In this document: piece after piece, positions 61,433 through 64,000 of the stretch | How positions within the stretch are numbered: position 1 is the first letter of the stretch | Layout of the letters: every line of letters starts with the position of its first letter | Origin: Brevibacillus fortis | GTDB taxonomy: Bacteria > Bacillota > Bacilli > Brevibacillales > Brevibacillaceae | NCBI RefSeq assembly: GCF_003013395.1 | Contig: NZ_PXZM01000039.1 | Span: forward strand, 95,858-159,857 | DNA length: 64,000 nucleotides | Direction of reading: 5' to 3' | Made by a program: the position numbers and the translations under genes | The notes under the pieces: generated by a model | The model's database searches: none | What the model saw: only the letters and a program-made list of their open reading frames with translations | Told to the model about the DNA's origin: nothing

Positions 61433-62950
61433 ATGGTCCAGCAAGCGTTTTTGTTGGAAATGAACCACATTCATAAAGAGTTTCCAGGAGTCAAAGCACT
61501 CGACGATGTCACGCTAAAAGTCCGTCCCGGAACTGTTCATGCACTCATGGGAGAGAATGGAGCAGGCAAATCGACCCTGATGAAATGTCTCTTCGGAATA
61601 TATAGGCCAGATGCGGGAGAAATCGTCTTGAACAATGAGCAGGTGACGATGAACAGCTCAAAGGACGCACTGGCACATGGCATCTCCATGATTCATCAAG
61701 AGCTGCATCCGGTGCCCTTTCGCAATGTCATGGAAAACATATGGCTGGGACGTTTTCCGGTCAAAAGAATCGGACCTTTTCCGTTTGTGGATGAGAAAAA
61801 AATGCTTACGGACACAAAGAAGCTGTTTGCTGATCTGGGAATGGACTTGAATCCGCATGCGATTGTCCGTGATTTGTCTGTATCCAAGGTACAGTCGCTT
61901 GAAATTGCCAAAGCTGTTTCCTACCTATCCAAAGTGATTATTATGGACGAACCGACGTCTTCTTTGACGGGAAACGAGGTGGAGCAGCTATTTGCGATCA
62001 TCCGCGAACTGAAGAGCAGAGGTGTCGCCATCATCTATATTTCACACAAGATGGAAGAAATTTTACGGATTGCGGATGACGTGACGATCATGCGCGATGG
62101 CAAGCTCATTGGAACATGGCGGGCTGCCGAGCTGACGACAGATTTGATCATCTCCAAAATGGTCGGACGGGACCTGACGCAGCGTTTCCCGAGTCGATCC
62201 AATACGCCAGGGGATGCGATTTTGAAGGTAGAAGGACTGAGCTCCCCGTTTTCCCAGTCTTTTCAGCACGTGTCGTTTGAATTGCGCAAAGGCGAAATCT
62301 TGGGCGTAGGGGGCCTCGTTGGTGCACAACGAACAGAGCTGATTGAGGCATTGTTTGGACTGCGCGCGGTGTCAGAAGGGAAAGTGTCGATCAACGGTCA
62401 GGAGGTACGGATCAAATCACCGAAGGATGCGAAGAAGTACAAAATGGCGCTCTTGACGGAGGAGCGACGAGTCACTGGCATCATTCCTGTCTTATCGATT
62501 CTGGAAAATACGGTAATCGCGAATTTGGCGAGTTACCAAACACCTTTTCTACTCCTTAATGAGCTCAAGCGAAGGGAGGATGTCGGCCGAAGCATCGATA
62601 TGCTGCGCGTCAAGACACCCTCTATGAAAGCCTTGATCAAAAACCTGTCAGGAGGCAATCAGCAAAAGGTTCTGCTGGCGCGGTGGCTTTTGACTGATCC
62701 GGATATTTTATTGCTGGACGAACCCACGCGCGGAGTCGATGTCGGCGCCAAATACGAAATCTATTCCATCATCGCGGAGTTGGCGAGCCAAGGAAAAGGC
62801 ATCATCATGATTTCCTCGGAAATGCCGGAGTTGCTTGGAATGTCAGATCGGATCATGGTTATGTGCGAAGGGAAGCTCTCAGGTTTTTTGTCAGGTACAG
62901 CGGCAACCGAAGAAGAGATCATGCGGTTGGCTACCAAACATCTTGCATGA
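61433..62950 (+). CDS. mglA: Sugar ABC transporter ATPase, two nucleotide-binding domains
   Basis: 505 residues with duplicated ABC domains. First Walker A GENGAGKST; signature LSVSKVQSLEIAKA; Walker B VIIMDEPTSSL. The second domain has a degenerate P-loop (GGLVGAQRTELI) but canonical LSGGNQQKVLLARW and ILLLDEPTRGVDVGAK, as usual in RbsA/MglA proteins. Energises uptake through the MglC-like permease. AAAGGAGGG is upstream of the ATG. Confidence 0.92.
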   Translation: MVQQAFLLEMNHIHKEFPGVKALDDVTLKVRPGTVHALMGENGAGKSTLMKCLFGIYRPDAGEIVLNNEQVTMNSSKDALAHGISMIHQELHPVPFRNVMENIWLGRFPVKRIGPFPFVDEKKMLTDTKKLFADLGMDLNPHAIVRDLSVSKVQSLEIAKAVSYLSKVIIMDEPTSSLTGNEVEQLFAIIRELKSRGVAIIYISHKMEEILRIADDVTIMRDGKLIGTWRAAELTTDLIISKMVGRDLTQRFPSRSNTPGDAILKVEGLSSPFSQSFQHVSFELRKGEILGVGGLVGAQRTELIEALFGLRAVSEGKVSINGQEVRIKSPKDAKKYKMALLTEERRVTGIIPVLSILENTVIANLASYQTPFLLLNELKRREDVGRSIDMLRVKTPSMKALIKNLSGGNQQKVLLARWLLTDPDILLLDEPTRGVDVGAKYEIYSIIAELASQGKGIIMISSEMPELLGMSDRIMVMCEGKLSGFLSGTAATEEEIMRLATKHLA

Positions 62951-62968
62951 GAAAGGAGGGGAACAAGC

Positions 62969-63988
62969 ATGTCACAGTTGTCTCTTAAACAGGTGCAAGG
63001 CTTTATTACGCAACACGCCATTTATATCGTTCTGGTTTTGTTGATCGCAGGAATTGCGATTTACGACCCAAATTTTCTTTCCATTACAACGCTTCGGGAT
63101 ATTTTGATGCAATCCTCAACCCGGGCCATTATCGCCTTGGGTGCTGCGTTTGTTCTGATTACAGGCGGAACCGATCTTTCCGCGGGGCGAGTGGTAGGGT
63201 TGACTGCTGTCATCTCCGCCTCGATGCTGCAAAGCCAAGACTATCCGCGGAGGTTTTTCCCTGATTTGCCCGATTTGCCTTTGCTTATCCCTATTCTCAT
63301 CGCAATCTCTGCGGGTTTGCTGGTTGGCCTGATCAACGGCATCATTGTGTCCCGCTTCAGTGTGCCACCTTTTATCGCCACGCTGGGTATGATGGTCATT
63401 GTGTACGGATTCAACTCCATCTATTTTGATATGGAGCCCAATCAATCGCAGCCAATCGCTGGACTGCGCAGTGACTTCAATCATCTTGGGACAGGTTACA
63501 TCGGCCCGAGTGGCCCGTATTCGATCCCGTATATTGTCATCATTGCGATTATGGTTGCGTTCATCGTCTGGGTGATCTTCAACAAAACCAGGCTTGGTAA
63601 AAACATGTACGCCATCGGAGGCAACATGCAGGCCGCAACTGTTTCTGGGATCAACGTCGCCTTCAATCTCATGATTATTTATGCCATTGCCGGAGCCTTA
63701 TATGGACTTGGAGGTGTCCTGGAGGCAGCACGAACAGGTGGCGCGACGAACAACTACGGCAACATGTACGAGCTGGACGCCATTGCAGCCTGTGTAGTAG
63801 GCGGAGTCTCGACGTCTGGGGGAATCGGTACCGTTCCGGGTGTGCTTGCAGGTGTCCTGATTTTTGGCGTCATCAACTACGGTCTTACGTTTATCGGAGT
63901 CAGCCCGTATTGGCAGCTCATTATCAAAGGGCTCATCATTGTGGCAGCCGTTGCTTTTGACATTCGCAAATACTTAGCCAAAAAATAA
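62969..63988 (+). CDS. mglC: Sugar ABC transporter permease, MglC-like
   Basis: 339 residues, about ten membrane helices of the BPD_transp_2 family. Family text includes LITGGTDLSAGRVVGL, VPPFIATLGMMVIVYGFNSI, GGNMQAATVSGINV, and VVGGVSTSGGIGTVPGVLAG. Completes the mglBAC-type importer. AAAGGAGGGG precedes the ATG; stop codon lies 12 bases before the window's end. Length is close to the family norm. Confidence 0.92.
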   Translation: MSQLSLKQVQGFITQHAIYIVLVLLIAGIAIYDPNFLSITTLRDILMQSSTRAIIALGAAFVLITGGTDLSAGRVVGLTAVISASMLQSQDYPRRFFPDLPDLPLLIPILIAISAGLLVGLINGIIVSRFSVPPFIATLGMMVIVYGFNSIYFDMEPNQSQPIAGLRSDFNHLGTGYIGPSGPYSIPYIVIIAIMVAFIVWVIFNKTRLGKNMYAIGGNMQAATVSGINVAFNLMIIYAIAGALYGLGGVLEAARTGGATNNYGNMYELDAIAACVVGGVSTSGGIGTVPGVLAGVLIFGVINYGLTFIGVSPYWQLIIKGLIIVAAVAFDIRKYLAKK

Positions 63989-64000
63989 ACAATCGAAGAC

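Noticed and set aside
1..64000. CRISPR arrays, rRNA or tRNA genes, insertion sequences
   Set aside because: No regularly spaced repeats, cloverleaf-like genes or transposase frames were seen.

Overview
The window reads as chromosome of a spore-forming, S-layer-bearing Bacillota bacterium, most likely Brevibacillus or a close Paenibacillaceae relative (inference). It carries a complete GerA-type germinant receptor operon, the yerB-yerC-pcrB gene order known from Bacillus, many TTG/GTG starts with strong AAGGAGGTG-type ribosome binding sites, and SLH (S-layer homology) domains.

Layout. 1-1887: end of a PotC-like ABC permease gene and an M20 metallopeptidase, closed by a terminator. 1966-39932: a ~38 kb phage-tail-like element. 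Its leftward arm (35621 to 1966) encodes tail terminator, tail tube, two tail-assembly chaperones joined by a -1 frameshift site, tape measure, an SLH-tailed distal-tail protein, a second SLH protein, a large tail hub with an M23 peptidase and a lysozyme-like insert, a long series of giant fibre/adhesin-like proteins (discoidin, LamG-like, jelly-roll-like and C1q-like modules), a membrane coiled-coil protein and a holin-like protein. Its rightward arm (35756 to 39932) encodes small proteins, two sigma factors, a thymidylate-kinase-fold protein with a degraded P-loop and a lytic transglycosylase. I find no terminase, portal, capsid, sheath or integrase gene, so it looks like a non-contractile tail-like particle locus (F-type tailocin-like) or a headless prophage remnant. 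A shared GTCTAnnCTA motif occurs six times in front of its genes.

40008-51182: aldo/keto reductase; spore germination receptor gerA-gerC-small subunit-gerB; an IMP-dehydrogenase-like gene (leftward); a GNAT acetyltransferase; a sensor kinase/OmpR-type regulator pair (leftward); and the YerB lipoprotein. 51302-52305: yerC and pcrB, then a terminator.

52611-55192: a compact candidate peptide-maturation cassette: an 18-codon ORF (MKIQAKKVESVRTTAVAA) with its own ribosome binding site, an attenuator-like terminator, a ThiF/E1-like adenylating enzyme with a PqqD/RRE-like N-terminus, and a PqqD-like/M50 membrane metalloprotease. I do not recognise this combination as a characterised RiPP class. 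It and the SLH-bearing tail element are the best candidates for an undescribed system.

55270-63988: a TPR protein, then a sugar-uptake locus: AraC-type response regulator, YesM/LytS-type sensor kinase, a lipoprotein sugar-binding sensor, a CcpA cre-like site, and an mglBAC-type galactose/methyl-galactoside ABC importer.
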